Below are positions 39,944-51,406 of a stretch of 64,000 nt of DNA, piece by piece. Source of the DNA: Candidatus Methanomethylicota archaeon (GTDB lineage Archaea; Thermoproteota; Methanomethylicia; Culexarchaeales; Culexarchaeaceae); NCBI GenBank assembly GCA_020833005.1, contig JAJHRD010000001.1:154803-218802 (forward strand), given 5' to 3'. Within the stretch, counting starts at the first letter, position 1. Each line of letters opens with the position of its first letter. The translations under genes were made by a program, and so were the position numbers. Below the pieces are notes generated by a model, which did no database searches, was not told the DNA's origin, and saw nothing but the letters and a program-made list of their open reading frames with translations.

Positions 39944-40202
39944 GTTCCTTTCCCTCACCAACTTTAATTCCTCCAGAGTAATATAGATCTATAAACCTAC
40001 CATATGCATCGACAGTTGTGAAAATAGATGGGATTTCTATCTTCACATTTATACCGCAATTTCCACAAGTTATAGTTGCTTCCCCTCTATTTTCATCAAT
40101 TTCAACATTTACTGACTTTTTACCACAATTTGGGCATTGAAAAACCGTAGGTATCTTTTTCGGTGGCTTTATAGGTAATTTCTTTTTATATTTTTTACCC
40201 AT
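39924..40202 (-). CDS. Transcription elongation factor Elf1 homologue
   Basis: 92 residues from the ATG at 40202, fixed by the AGGTGAT ribosome site just upstream; the frame stays open further but overlaps another small gene. A basic N-terminus (MGKKYKKKLPIKPPKKIP) precedes a four-cysteine zinc ribbon (FQCPNCGKKSVNVEI and TITCGNCGINVKIEI). Length and pattern match eukaryotic Elf1 and its homologues in TACK archaea, which bind elongating RNA polymerase. Downstream it overlaps the GGGP synthase start. Confidence 0.87.
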   Translation of the reverse strand: MGKKYKKKLPIKPPKKIPTVFQCPNCGKKSVNVEIDENRGEATITCGNCGINVKIEIPSIFTTVDAYGRFIDLYYSGGIKVGEGKEHEHKNW

Positions 40203-40215
40203 TTTATCATCACCT

Positions 40216-40326
40216 TTACTCTTTCTTTGTTTCTTTAACTTTTTCAATAAATACATAACTTAATGATAATATCAGTATAACTATTGAGAAGATGGTCAGC
40301 ACTGTAATTTGTAGACTTGTCTCCAT
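40216..40326 (-). CDS. 36-residue single-span membrane protein
   Basis: A small minus-strand open frame starting METSLQITVL, with one membrane helix (TVLTIFSIVILILSLSYVFI) and a charged tail KVKETKKE. The ATG at 40326 is about 25-35 bases from a TATA-like CTTAAATA, so it would be the first gene on the elf1-GGGPS transcript; its stop is followed at once by the elf1 ribosome site. No family recognised and no ribosome site of its own, but its position makes it more likely real than chance. Confidence 0.5.
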   Translation of the reverse strand: METSLQITVLTIFSIVILILSLSYVFIEKVKETKKE

Positions 40327-40403
40327 AATTGTCAGAAATAAGTTGGCTTTCTTAATATTTAAGTTTTAAATATCTGGTGAGTAAAATTATGAATGAATAA
40401 GTT

Positions 40404-40991
40404 ATGAAATATCAACCGATGAAGGTTTCGATGAAAGATCTACTTTACTTAACTGTACAAAATATGCGAAAACGAAAAGGTAGAATACTTCTCTCCATTT
40501 TTAATGTTTTTTTAGGTGTTGCGTTAGTTTCTTCCATGATGATTATTAGTTCTTCATATATTTCTAAGTCTAATGCAAGTTTATTTGTAGTTAATTTAAA
40601 TGAATATCAATTATGGGTCTCAACAATATCTGTAGTTGTGTGTATAATAACGATTTTTAATTCGATGTTAATTTCTGTTGCAGAAAGGTATAGAGAGATA
40701 GGAGTCATGAAATGTTTGGGTGCGAGAAATGTGTTAATACTGAAATTGTTCCTTTTTGAGGCATTGGTGATAGGCATGATAGGTGGACTCCTAGGGTTCA
40801 TTATAGCTATGATTTTTACACTTCCTATACTAATCATTCAATATGGAGGTATCCTTCCACTTATGGCATATATGCAAATTTTATTTATCTCTCTATTTAT
40901 TGCCATCATTATAAGTGTAATTGCTTCAGCATATCCTGCACACCATGCTTCTAAAATAAACCCTACGGATGCATTAAGATATGAGGTGTAA
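40404..40991 (+). CDS. Short FtsX-like ABC transporter permease
   Basis: 195 residues. A basic N-terminus (LTVQNMRKRKGRILLSIFNV) leads into the first membrane segment, followed after only about 20 residues by three more (VSTISVVVCIITIFNSMLI, LFLFEALVIGMIGGLLGFIIAM and ILFISLFIAIIISVIASAYPA). ERYREIGVMKCLGARN and PAHHASKINPTDALRYE are hallmarks of MacB/FtsX permeases. The large extracellular domain normally between the first two segments is missing. The ATPase gene starts 2 bp after the stop codon. Substrate unknown. Confidence 0.85.
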   Translation: MKYQPMKVSMKDLLYLTVQNMRKRKGRILLSIFNVFLGVALVSSMMIISSSYISKSNASLFVVNLNEYQLWVSTISVVVCIITIFNSMLISVAERYREIGVMKCLGARNVLILKLFLFEALVIGMIGGLLGFIIAMIFTLPILIIQYGGILPLMAYMQILFISLFIAIIISVIASAYPAHHASKINPTDALRYEV

Positions 40992-40993
40992 GC

Positions 40994-41704
40994 ATGTCCC
41001 TCGAATATTCTGTTGAAACTTTAAATCTAACGAAATATTACCAGCTTGGGGGCGCAATAATAAAGGCTGTTGAAGATGTGAGCATACAAATACGAAAAGG
41101 TGAGTACTTATCACTAATGGGCCCCTCAGGGTCTGGTAAAACTACCTTATTCAAACTCATAGGGGGATTAGATAAGCCGACCAAAGGTCAAGTTTTCATA
41201 GAAAATATAGATATCTCAAAATTAGATGCATACGAATTAGCTTGGTTAAGGTGTAAAAAAATAGGTTACATATTTCAAACATTCAATCTAATCCCCATAC
41301 TTACAGCTATAGAAAATGTATCGCTACCTATGATCTTTGCGGGCGTCCCAAAGCAAGAACGTACAAAAAGAGCACGTGAACTGCTTGAGAAAGTAGGTTT
41401 ACTTGAAAGAATCAACCATAAACCATTAGAACTTTCAGGTGGTCAGCAACAACGTGTAGCAATTGCACGGGCATTAGCAAATAGTCCTTCAGTAATTTTA
41501 GCAGATGAGCCTACTGGCAATCTTGATTTGAATACGGGTTTAAATATAACGCAGTTGCTGAAGAAAATAAATAAAGATAGTAATGTAACCATATTCTGTG
41601 CAACACATGATTATAAGATATTGGAAGTAAGCGATAGAATAATTTGGATTAGGGATGGGAAAATAGAAAAAGTGGAAAATAGAAATCATATTCATAAAAA
41701 TTAA
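40994..41704 (+). CDS. ABC transporter ATP-binding protein (LolD/MacB type)
   Basis: 236 residues with a complete nucleotide-binding domain: Walker A GPSGSGKTT, Q-loop FQTFNLIPILTA, signature LSGGQQQRVAIARALA, Walker B VILADEPTGNLD and H-loop ATHD. This is the MacB/LolD/FtsE class that partners FtsX-like permeases. It starts 2 bp after the permease gene, so the two form one exporter. The pair could move lipid, peptide or metal-related cargo, or transmit mechanical signals; sequence does not decide. Confidence 0.95.
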   Translation: MSLEYSVETLNLTKYYQLGGAIIKAVEDVSIQIRKGEYLSLMGPSGSGKTTLFKLIGGLDKPTKGQVFIENIDISKLDAYELAWLRCKKIGYIFQTFNLIPILTAIENVSLPMIFAGVPKQERTKRARELLEKVGLLERINHKPLELSGGQQQRVAIARALANSPSVILADEPTGNLDLNTGLNITQLLKKINKDSNVTIFCATHDYKILEVSDRIIWIRDGKIEKVENRNHIHKN

Positions 41705-41746
41705 GGTACATCAGATTCTCAAACAAGATAATCTTTTACATAAAAC

Positions 41747-42100
41747 TTACGTTATTATAAATTTTAAATAACACTCATCTTTCATCTCTATTTCTTTGTA
41801 CTTTTTTGTTTTCTCTGCAATCATCTGAGCTAATAAATGATAACATATCTGTTTCCTCCTTTTTATTACAACTGATATATAAAAATCTTCACATTGACAA
41901 AAAATGTTGGGTAAAATAATATAATTCCTTTTTTTCCCCTCAACGATCCATCTTTCTACACCACTAGGAATGAAAACACATTTCTTTACTCCCCCCCTAT
42001 TAACTAAATTCCACGCTTTTAGATATTCTTTTTTATATTTTTTTATAAAATAATCTAAATTAGATAAATTAACACCATTACTCACGCATTTTATCCCCAT
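41747..42100 (-). CDS. SWIM zinc-finger protein
   Basis: 117 residues. The C-terminal half has the SWIM pattern CxCxDFY followed by CxH: FCQCEDFYISVVIKRRKQIC, then YHLLAQMIAE. The N-terminal half (LDYFIKKYKKEYLKAWNLV) is helical. Archaeal single SWIM proteins are linked to RadA-family recombination (Shu2/Sws1-like); that role is family knowledge, not shown here. It is convergent with the ABC operon and divergent from the FAD dehydrogenase, and belongs to neither. Confidence 0.78.
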   Translation of the reverse strand: MGIKCVSNGVNLSNLDYFIKKYKKEYLKAWNLVNRGGVKKCVFIPSGVERWIVEGKKRNYIILPNIFCQCEDFYISVVIKRRKQICYHLLAQMIAEKTKKYKEIEMKDECYLKFIIT

Positions 42101-42223
42101 ATGTATTACCTCAATTTCAAGTTAATAGTTAATACTAACGTTATCAGTTAAATTTTAGTAATAAAAATTATAAATAACCACTTGTATTTATATTGTTGGT
42201 TTCTTTTCATACAGTGTGGAATT

Positions 42224-43606
42224 ATGTCTGCAGATTTTGATGTAATAATTGTTGGAGCAGGACCTGCTGGGCTTTTTTCAGCTTATGAACTATCATACAA
42301 AAGCAACTTAAAGTTGTTGGTGATAGATCAAGGTAGAGATGTGGAAGAAAGGATATGTCCTGCAAATGAGTATTACATATGTCGTAAATGTTCTCCTTGC
42401 AATATAATGTCTGGCGTTGGTGGTGCTGGTACTTTATCTAGTGGGCTATTAAATTTAAGGCCAGACATAGGAGGTAACCTAATTGAGTTAATAGGCAATG
42501 ATGAGGCTTGGAACCTAGTTCAATATGTAGATTCAATATTTCTTAAATATGGTGCTCCAGAAACTCTTTACTATGGAGAGCCACATAAGATAGAAGAATT
42601 GGAAAGAAAGGCTGCTGCAGTAGGTGCAAAGTTTATTCCAATCCCGCAACGTCATATAGGCTCAGACAAAGCTATACAAGTTATAAAAAATTTTAAATTA
42701 GATTTAGAAAGGAGAGGAGTACGCTTTTTATTAAAAACAAAAGTTGTTGATATAAATAAAGGGTCGGTTAAGTTAGAGAATGGCAAAATACTTAATTCGA
42801 AATACATAATTTTGGCACCAGGACGTATTGGAGCAACATGGCTTGCTCAGCAAGCGGAAAAACTTGGAATACCAACTCATCCAGAACCAATAGACATAGG
42901 AGTAAGAGTCGAGGTACCTGCTGTAGTAATGGACCCCATAATTGAGGTAAATAGAGATCCAAAATTTCACATATACACGCACACTTATGATGACTTTGTA
43001 AGGACATTCTGCGTTAATCATCGAGGATACGTTGTACAAGAATTCTATGATGATGGTTCTGTTGGCGTTAATGGGCACTCGTTGTCGGGAATGCAATCCT
43101 CAAATACCAATTTTGCATTTTTAGTCCGCATATCATTAACTGAACCTATAGAAGATACAACAGCCTTTGGTCTTTCAATAGTTCGTATAGCAACAATACT
43201 TGGTGGTGGTAAACCCATACTACAAAAACTTGGGGATTTAAAACTGGGTAGGCGTTCAACATGGAAACGGATATCTCAAGGACATGTTCAGCCTACCTTG
43301 AAATCCGTCACTCCTGGAGATATATCAATGGTTTTACCACATAGAATTTTAACTGACATATTAGAAGGGTTAGATATTCTCAATGAAATAATTCCTGGAG
43401 TAGCAACATCCTCAACATTACTTTACGCTCCTGAAGTAAAATTTTCCGCCAAAAGAATTAAAACTAATCAATTCTTAGAAACTGATATTCCCAATATCTA
43501 TGTGGCAGGTGATGGCGCAGGTGTATCTAGAGGTATTGTTATAGCTGCTGCTACTGGTGTTATTGTCGCTAGAGACATCCTAAGAAAAGAAGGATTTATT
43601 AAATGA
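42224..43606 (+). CDS. FAD-dependent dehydrogenase (COG2509-like)
   Basis: About 460 residues from the ATG at 42224, where the dinucleotide-binding motif begins (MSADFDVIIVGAGPAGLFSA); upstream residues in the open frame are not conserved. A cysteine cluster (CPANEYYICRKCSPC) and SGVGGAGTLSSGLLNLRPD follow, and FAD-binding closes with NIYVAGDGAGVSRGIVIAAATGV. This fits an uncharacterised family of FAD dehydrogenases related to geranylgeranyl reductase-like flavoproteins. The cysteines may hold an Fe-S cluster or disulfide. A tRNA-Pro starts 8 bases after its stop codon. Confidence 0.86.
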   Translation: MSADFDVIIVGAGPAGLFSAYELSYKSNLKLLVIDQGRDVEERICPANEYYICRKCSPCNIMSGVGGAGTLSSGLLNLRPDIGGNLIELIGNDEAWNLVQYVDSIFLKYGAPETLYYGEPHKIEELERKAAAVGAKFIPIPQRHIGSDKAIQVIKNFKLDLERRGVRFLLKTKVVDINKGSVKLENGKILNSKYIILAPGRIGATWLAQQAEKLGIPTHPEPIDIGVRVEVPAVVMDPIIEVNRDPKFHIYTHTYDDFVRTFCVNHRGYVVQEFYDDGSVGVNGHSLSGMQSSNTNFAFLVRISLTEPIEDTTAFGLSIVRIATILGGGKPILQKLGDLKLGRRSTWKRISQGHVQPTLKSVTPGDISMVLPHRILTDILEGLDILNEIIPGVATSSTLLYAPEVKFSAKRIKTNQFLETDIPNIYVAGDGAGVSRGIVIAAATGVIVARDILRKEGFIK

Positions 43607-43613
43607 GCATTTT

Positions 43614-43688
43614 GGGGCCGTAGTCTAGCTTGGGTATGACGTCGCCCTCGGGCGGCGAAGGTCGTGGGTTCAAATCCCACCGGCCCCA
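43614..43688 (+). tRNA. tRNA-Pro (CGG)
   Basis: Acceptor GGGGCCG/CGGCCCC, anticodon stem TCGCC/GGCGA with loop CTCGGGC (anticodon CGG), discriminator A, encoded CCA at 43689-43691. No intron, unlike the second tRNA-Pro at 45667. Confidence 0.95.
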
Positions 43689-43742
43689 CCAAACATGAAT
43701 ATGCAAACAAACATCATACTTTCAAGTCGTAAATAAAATTGG

Positions 43743-43816
43743 AGCCTCGGGCGGGATTTGAACCCGCGACCAACGGCTTACGAGGCCGCCGCTCCACCGA
43801 GCTGAGCTACCGAGGC
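43743..43816 (-). tRNA. tRNA-Thr (CGT)
   Basis: Minus-strand cloverleaf with acceptor GCCTCGG/CCGAGGC, anticodon stem CGGC/GCCG with loop CTCGTAA (anticodon CGT), and discriminator T as in archaeal tRNA-Thr. CCA is encoded (43740-43742). No intron. Confidence 0.95.
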
Positions 43817-43931
43817 GCATGAAACAGATATTTATTGCCAAAAGAATATTTATAAACCAGCAATTATAAATTTTAATTCTCAAACTTGTAAATTAACAAG
43901 AAGAGGGATGAATAAAATAGAGGTGTCTTAA

Positions 43932-45089
43932 ATGGGAGGAGCTCCTGTTACCGCAAAATATAATGTGATCATGGGATTTGAAGTGGACGGTGTTGTTGAA
44001 AAACCTGACATTATAGGTGCTATTTTTGGGCAAACAGAGGGTTTACTTGGTGAAGAGCTAGATCTTCGAGAACTTCAGAGAACAGGAAGAATTAGTAGAA
44101 TTGAAGTTAAAATAAACAGTGAAGGAGGAAAGACTACTGGAGAGATCATTATACCATCAAGTTTAGATAAAGCTGAAACCGCATTGATCGTGGCAGCAAT
44201 AGAAGTCATAGACAAAGTAGGTCCATGTTCTGCAAAATTCTATTTAAAAAGTATAGAAGATCTAAGAGAAAAAAAGAGAGAACAGATTATCGAAAGAGCT
44301 AAGGAAATTTTAAACAAATGGAAAAAAGAATCAAACATAGATACTCAAGAAATATTAGATAAAATAATGAGTGAGATACGGGCGTCAGAAATAATTAAAT
44401 TTGGTGAGGAAGGACTTCCGGCAGGACCTGGAGTAGCTAAAGACGATACTATCATAATAGTTGAAGGAAGAGCTGATGTAATCAACCTACTTAAACATGG
44501 GTATAAAAATGTAATCGCAATTGAGGGTGCGTCAATACCAAAAACCATAATTGAGCTTTCAAAAAAGAAGAATACAATAGCATTTGTAGATGGGGATAGA
44601 GCTGGCGAATTAATATTAAAAGAATTATTACAGGTAGCAGATATAGATTATGTAGCACAAGCTCCACCTGGGAAAGAAGTTGAAGAATTGACAGCAAAGG
44701 AAATAGTTAAATGTTTATCAAATATGATTCCAGCAAAAGAATATTTAGAACTTCAAATGAAACGTCCTTCTATAGAAAAGGTAAAAGTAGCATTACCTGA
44801 AAATATTATTGAAAAAGTGAAAGAGCACGTAGGAACTTTAAAAGCAAGCTTATACGATGAAAAGGGAGAGAAAATAAAAGAAACATCGGTAAGAGACTTA
44901 ATAAACGAAATGCAACAACAAAACAAGATTTACGGAATCATCTTTGATGGTGTGGTCACGCAGAGAATAGTTGACCTTGCTGGGGAAAAAAATGTTAAAT
45001 ATATAATAGGCGCTAGAATCGGAAGCATAATTAGACGTCCACCTACATTGACTATACTAACATTTGACGACATTCTGACAACAACTTAA
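43932..45089 (+). CDS. dnaG: Archaeal DnaG-type primase
   Basis: 385 residues. The N-terminal KYNVIMGFEVDGVVEKPDIIGAIFGQTEGLLG region is specific to archaeal DnaG. A TOPRIM domain follows with IIIVEGRADVINLL (Glu near residue 177) and AFVDGDRAGEL (Asp pair near 219/221). In archaea DnaG synthesises primers and is also a stable exosome component that promotes poly(A)-type RNA decay. A TATA-like ATTTATAAA lies in the spacer after tRNA-Thr. The 3' end overlaps the convergent acetyltransferase gene by 38 bases. Confidence 0.94.
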   Translation: MGGAPVTAKYNVIMGFEVDGVVEKPDIIGAIFGQTEGLLGEELDLRELQRTGRISRIEVKINSEGGKTTGEIIIPSSLDKAETALIVAAIEVIDKVGPCSAKFYLKSIEDLREKKREQIIERAKEILNKWKKESNIDTQEILDKIMSEIRASEIIKFGEEGLPAGPGVAKDDTIIIVEGRADVINLLKHGYKNVIAIEGASIPKTIIELSKKKNTIAFVDGDRAGELILKELLQVADIDYVAQAPPGKEVEELTAKEIVKCLSNMIPAKEYLELQMKRPSIEKVKVALPENIIEKVKEHVGTLKASLYDEKGEKIKETSVRDLINEMQQQNKIYGIIFDGVVTQRIVDLAGEKNVKYIIGARIGSIIRRPPTLTILTFDDILTTT

Positions 45090-45540
45090 ACATCACTATA
45101 GCATCGCAACCGTTGAAATAATAATTTGGCACTTCATATCCTTCAACAAAACCAATCTTCAAGTACAAATTGCGAGCTATGACATTCGTCCTTTTTACTT
45201 CAAGTCTCAAAACAACACATCCCAATATTTTTAAAGTTTCCTCGATTTTTACCATTAAAAGTTTTCCAAACCCTTTCCCTCTAAAAGAGGGATTTACTGC
45301 TATTGAAACTATGTGACCAATATAGCCTCGCCTAATAACTGCTATAACATATCCCACTATTTTTCCTTCAACCTCCACTACTAAAAACGTTTTGGGGGCT
45401 ATACCTAAATAAAATTTTAACAAATCTTTAGGGTAAACTTCCTGTTCATGAAATGACGATTTCTCGATTAAGTATATTTCATCTATATCATTAACGGATG
45501 CTTCTCTAATTTTTACATCATGATAATGAAGTCTACTCAT
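45052..45540 (-). CDS. rimI: RimI-type N-terminal acetyltransferase
   Basis: 162 residues. A GNAT fold with VREASVNDIDEIYLIEKSSF at the start, the acetyl-CoA motif NPSFRGKGFGKLL and LRLEVKRTNVIARNLYLKIGF near the end. Archaeal RimI/Ard1-like enzymes acetylate many protein N-termini. Length is typical. It is convergent with dnaG with a 38-base overlap, so the two transcripts are antisense at their 3' ends. Confidence 0.87.
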   Translation of the reverse strand: MSRLHYHDVKIREASVNDIDEIYLIEKSSFHEQEVYPKDLLKFYLGIAPKTFLVVEVEGKIVGYVIAVIRRGYIGHIVSIAVNPSFRGKGFGKLLMVKIEETLKILGCVVLRLEVKRTNVIARNLYLKIGFVEGYEVPNYYFNGCDAIVMFKLLSECRQMLV

Positions 45541-45666
45541 GATGCCTCAAATAAATATTTATCAATTTAAGTTTTAAAATTAACAAATCATTATTTATAA
45601 TAAGTTATTAAAAACAAAAAATTAGCTTGAAAATGTATCACATTAAGTGTTTACAAGATTTATATG

Positions 45667-45753
45667 TGGGGCCGCGGAGATTTGAACTCCGGTCACGGGG
45701 ACCCAATGGGGGTAACCCTAACCCCGCAGCCTTCCAGGCTAGCCTACGGCCCC
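45667..45753 (-). tRNA. tRNA-Pro (TGG) with a 14-base intron
   Basis: Minus strand. Acceptor GGGGCCG/CGGCCCC and discriminator A as in the other tRNA-Pro. The anticodon stem CGGGG/CCCCG encloses 21 bases in place of 7. Removing 14 gives a loop TTTGGGT or ATTGGGT (anticodon TGG). The cut best supported pairs stem GGGG with the intron's CCCC, leaving three-base bulges TTA and ATT, so splicing is at or near 33/34 instead of 37/38. A 37/38 cut would leave an AGG anticodon, which is unlikely in archaea. CCA is not encoded. Confidence 0.85.
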
Positions 45754-45847
45754 AGATAATTTTTAATCTACATTATTTCTCTAATCAATATAGTTGAAAG
45801 ATAATAAATTTTTTTAGGCTTAATTTATACATATATGTGGAACTTTG

Positions 45848-46552
45848 ATGATCGAAGAAGATATTGCAAAAAGAATTGCAGGGGAAATAATATTATCAGA
45901 TAAACCATGGATTATCATGAAAAAATGGAGAGAAATTTTTGAAGCTTCTCAAATAGAAATTGCAAATATTATGAAAGTGACACCCTCAGTGATAAGTGAT
46001 TATGAGGTGGGGAGGAGAATACCCGGTTCCAGATTCATTAAAAAATTTGTTAATGCATTAATCGAAATCGATAGGAAACGGGGATGTAAAAAGATAAAAG
46101 AGTTTTCTAATATGCTTTTAGATATGCCCAAAGATGCTATTATAGATATAAGGGAATACGTAGAGCCGGTTACTGTAAAGGATATATGTTTAAGTGTGAA
46201 GGGAGAACTTATTGCTTGTAGTCACTTATCTAGTAGGAAAATATTTGGGCATACCATCGTCGACAGTATAAAATGCATAGAGCAACTTTCAGGGATAGAT
46301 TTCTTCAGGTTGATGGGAGAAACGCCCATGAGAGCATTGATATTTACTAAGGTGAGCATAGGAAGATCGCCGATGGTTGCTGTACGGGTATACCCAATAA
46401 AACCGGCCATGGTCGTTATGCATGGTACACAACGTATAGACGAGTTGGCCATAAAGTTAGCGACTATAGAGCAAATACCATTAGTTTTGTCAAAAATAGA
46501 AAGTACTGAAAAAATGGTGGAAAATTTGAGAGAACTTGCATTTAGAAAATAA
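45848..46552 (+). CDS. HTH transcriptional regulator (COG1709-like)
   Basis: About 234 residues from the ATG at 45848. An N-terminal Xre-type helix-turn-helix (EASQIEIANIMKVTPSVISDY, then EVGRRIPGSRFIKKFV) is followed by a conserved C-terminal domain (KDICLSVKGELIAC, FRLMGETPMRALIFTKVSIGRSP and VVMHGTQRIDELAIKLA). This matches an archaeal family of predicted regulators with an effector-binding C-terminus; target and ligand are unknown. The NrdD-like fusion gene begins 56 bp downstream and may be in the same unit. Confidence 0.8.
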   Translation: MIEEDIAKRIAGEIILSDKPWIIMKKWREIFEASQIEIANIMKVTPSVISDYEVGRRIPGSRFIKKFVNALIEIDRKRGCKKIKEFSNMLLDMPKDAIIDIREYVEPVTVKDICLSVKGELIACSHLSSRKIFGHTIVDSIKCIEQLSGIDFFRLMGETPMRALIFTKVSIGRSPMVAVRVYPIKPAMVVMHGTQRIDELAIKLATIEQIPLVLSKIESTEKMVENLRELAFRK

Positions 46553-46608
46553 ATGACAAGGCAACGTCAAAGTAAGAGTAATATACTCTTGCATTTATGT
46601 TATATTGT

Positions 46609-49761
<3,153 letters not shown>

Positions 49762-49897
49762 TCACCACATATCAATTACAAAAAAGAAATAAAGTTTTTT
49801 GCTTTATGATCGCACTACTCTATGTAACATATAATTAAAAGCAGAAGATACTTTTAAGTTAAGAAGTAAAGTATAAAATGAAAGAAAGGGAGATGAA

Positions 49898-50377
49898 ATG
49901 GAAAAATATGAACTTAAAGTCCAGAAGATAAAAGAAGGAACCGTTATAGATCACATTCCTGCTGGTTATGCATTAAGTGTTTTGAAAATTTTAGGAATAA
50001 CGGGAAGAGAAGGGTTCATAGTAACTATAGCTTGCAATGTACCAAGCAAAAAATATGGTAAAAAAGATATTGTTAAAATAGAAGGGAAAGAATTAAGGGT
50101 TGAAGAAGTAAATAAAATCGCATTAATAGCTCCTACCGCAACAATAAACATAATAAAGGATTATAATGTTGTTAAAAAATATAAAATAAGTGTACCAAAG
50201 GAAATAATGAACATTTTAAAATGCACCAATCCCGCTTGTATAACAAGAAGCGAAAGAGAACCTGTAACACCAAAATTCAAAGTTATATCTGAAAAGCCAG
50301 TTAGATTAAGATGTATTTTTTGCAATAATATACTGGAATTGGAAGATATAGAGAAACAAATCAGTGAAAAATATTAA
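49898..50377 (+). CDS. pyrI: Aspartate carbamoyltransferase regulatory subunit
   Basis: 159 residues. The nucleotide-binding domain (LKVQKIKEGTVIDHIPAGYAL, then GKKDIVKIEGKELRVEEVNKIALIAPTATINII) is followed by a C-terminal zinc domain with four cysteines (KCTNPACITRSE and LRCIFCNNILE) that docks on PyrB. It confers allosteric control by CTP/ATP in homologues. Divergent from pyrB with a shared 142-bp promoter region. The ATP synthase genes start 35 bp downstream on the same strand. Confidence 0.94.
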   Translation: MEKYELKVQKIKEGTVIDHIPAGYALSVLKILGITGREGFIVTIACNVPSKKYGKKDIVKIEGKELRVEEVNKIALIAPTATINIIKDYNVVKKYKISVPKEIMNILKCTNPACITRSEREPVTPKFKVISEKPVRLRCIFCNNILELEDIEKQISEKY

Positions 50378-50412
50378 AAGCAATATTAAGCAAAGTAGTA
50401 AGATGATGACTT

Positions 50413-50760
50413 ATGGATGATAAAAAAGATGCTGAAGATCTTAAGCCAACATTACTAGTCATATTGGAGGCTGAGAGGGAAGCTGAAATTATCATAGAAA
50501 ATGCAAGGAAGCATGCAGAAGAAATAATAAACAAAGCAAGGAAAGATGCGGAAGAAATAATAAACAAGGAAGTAAAAATGGAAATTCATAAAAGAATAGA
50601 AGGTTTGAAGAAAGAATTGGACGATCGCCTCGAAGAGTACGAAAAGAAGGAGTTGGAAAAAAATTCTGCCTTTATTAATAAAATAAGTAAAGTAGTCGAA
50701 AATAATAAAGAAAAAATAATCGATGAAATAATTAAGGTGGTGTTAAAACGTGGTAAATAA
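50413..50760 (+). CDS. atpH: A-type ATP synthase subunit H (coiled coil)
   Basis: 115 residues, almost entirely charged coiled coil (EAEREAEIIIENARKHAEEI followed by further heptads), as in the archaeal H (AhaH) peripheral-stalk subunit that pairs with subunit E. It is the first gene of an H-E-F-A-B run. Residues about 16-56 are encoded by a 123-bp DNA stretch that is repeated perfectly inside the next gene. It overlaps atpE by 11 bases. Confidence 0.8.
   Translation: MDDKKDAEDLKPTLLVILEAEREAEIIIENARKHAEEIINKARKDAEEIINKEVKMEIHKRIEGLKKELDDRLEEYEKKELEKNSAFINKISKVVENNKEKIIDEIIKVVLKRGK
50459..50581 (+). repeat. 123-bp perfect direct repeat, first copy (in atpH)
   Basis: Identical base for base, by my reading, to 50811-50933, offset 352 bp. 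It encodes the same 40-residue heptad stretch in the same frame of two different genes. An internal shorter periodicity (GAAGAAATAATAAACAA occurs twice) is also present within each copy. Confidence 0.92.
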
Positions 50761-51406
50761 AACTATTAAAAAAGGAGTATTTGGGGATTCGAAAAATATT
50801 TCTAACAGAATCATATTGGAGGCTGAGAGGGAAGCTGAAATTATCATAGAAAATGCAAGGAAGCATGCAGAAGAAATAATAAACAAAGCAAGGAAAGATG
50901 CGGAAGAAATAATAAACAAGGAAGTAAAAATGGCCTATGAAAAGATAAAGATGGAGGAAAAGAGGAGAACTGCTGAAATAAGTTTGAAGGTAAAGGAGAT
51001 CATGTTGCGTGAGCGAGAAAGAATTTTTAATGAAGTTTTAAATGAAGTGAAGAAAAGACTTTATGAATTTAAAAAGACCGATGCGTACGCATCTTTTCTA
51101 CAAGAACTAATATTGGAAGGTTGCGAAGCTATACGTAGCAAAGATCTTATTATAAAAATTGATCAAAAAGATAAGGAAATTGACATAAATATTGAAAAAT
51201 TAAGAAAAGCTATTGAAGAAAGAATTGGTGAAAAAGTGAATATATCAATTGTTTTCAATAACATAAGTGAATTAGGTGGGGTAATAGTATCTACACCTGA
51301 TGAAAGCATTATATACAATAATACATTAGAAGCCATACTTGAGAGAAATTCTGGTACTATCAGAAAAATAATAACAAAAAGTATATTGGAAGGTGAAAAA
51401 TTATGA
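50750..51406 (+). CDS. atpE: A-type ATP synthase subunit E
   Basis: 218 residues from GTG. The N-terminal half is a long coiled coil, partly shared exactly with subunit H through the 123-bp repeat. The C-terminal half is the globular E domain (REREREIF-like MLRERERIFNEVLNEVKKRL, VIVSTPDESIIYNNTLEAILER). E forms the peripheral stalk with H and connects the catalytic head to the membrane sector. It overlaps atpH by 11 bases and atpF by 4 (ATGA), so the genes are translationally coupled. Confidence 0.88.
   Translation: MVNKTIKKGVFGDSKNISNRIILEAEREAEIIIENARKHAEEIINKARKDAEEIINKEVKMAYEKIKMEEKRRTAEISLKVKEIMLRERERIFNEVLNEVKKRLYEFKKTDAYASFLQELILEGCEAIRSKDLIIKIDQKDKEIDINIEKLRKAIEERIGEKVNISIVFNNISELGGVIVSTPDESIIYNNTLEAILERNSGTIRKIITKSILEGEKL
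50811..50933 (+). repeat. 123-bp perfect direct repeat, second copy (in atpE)
   Basis: Second copy of 50459-50581. The flanking bases diverge at once on both sides, which gives sharp borders and suggests recent gene conversion or a segmental duplication. Confidence 0.92.
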
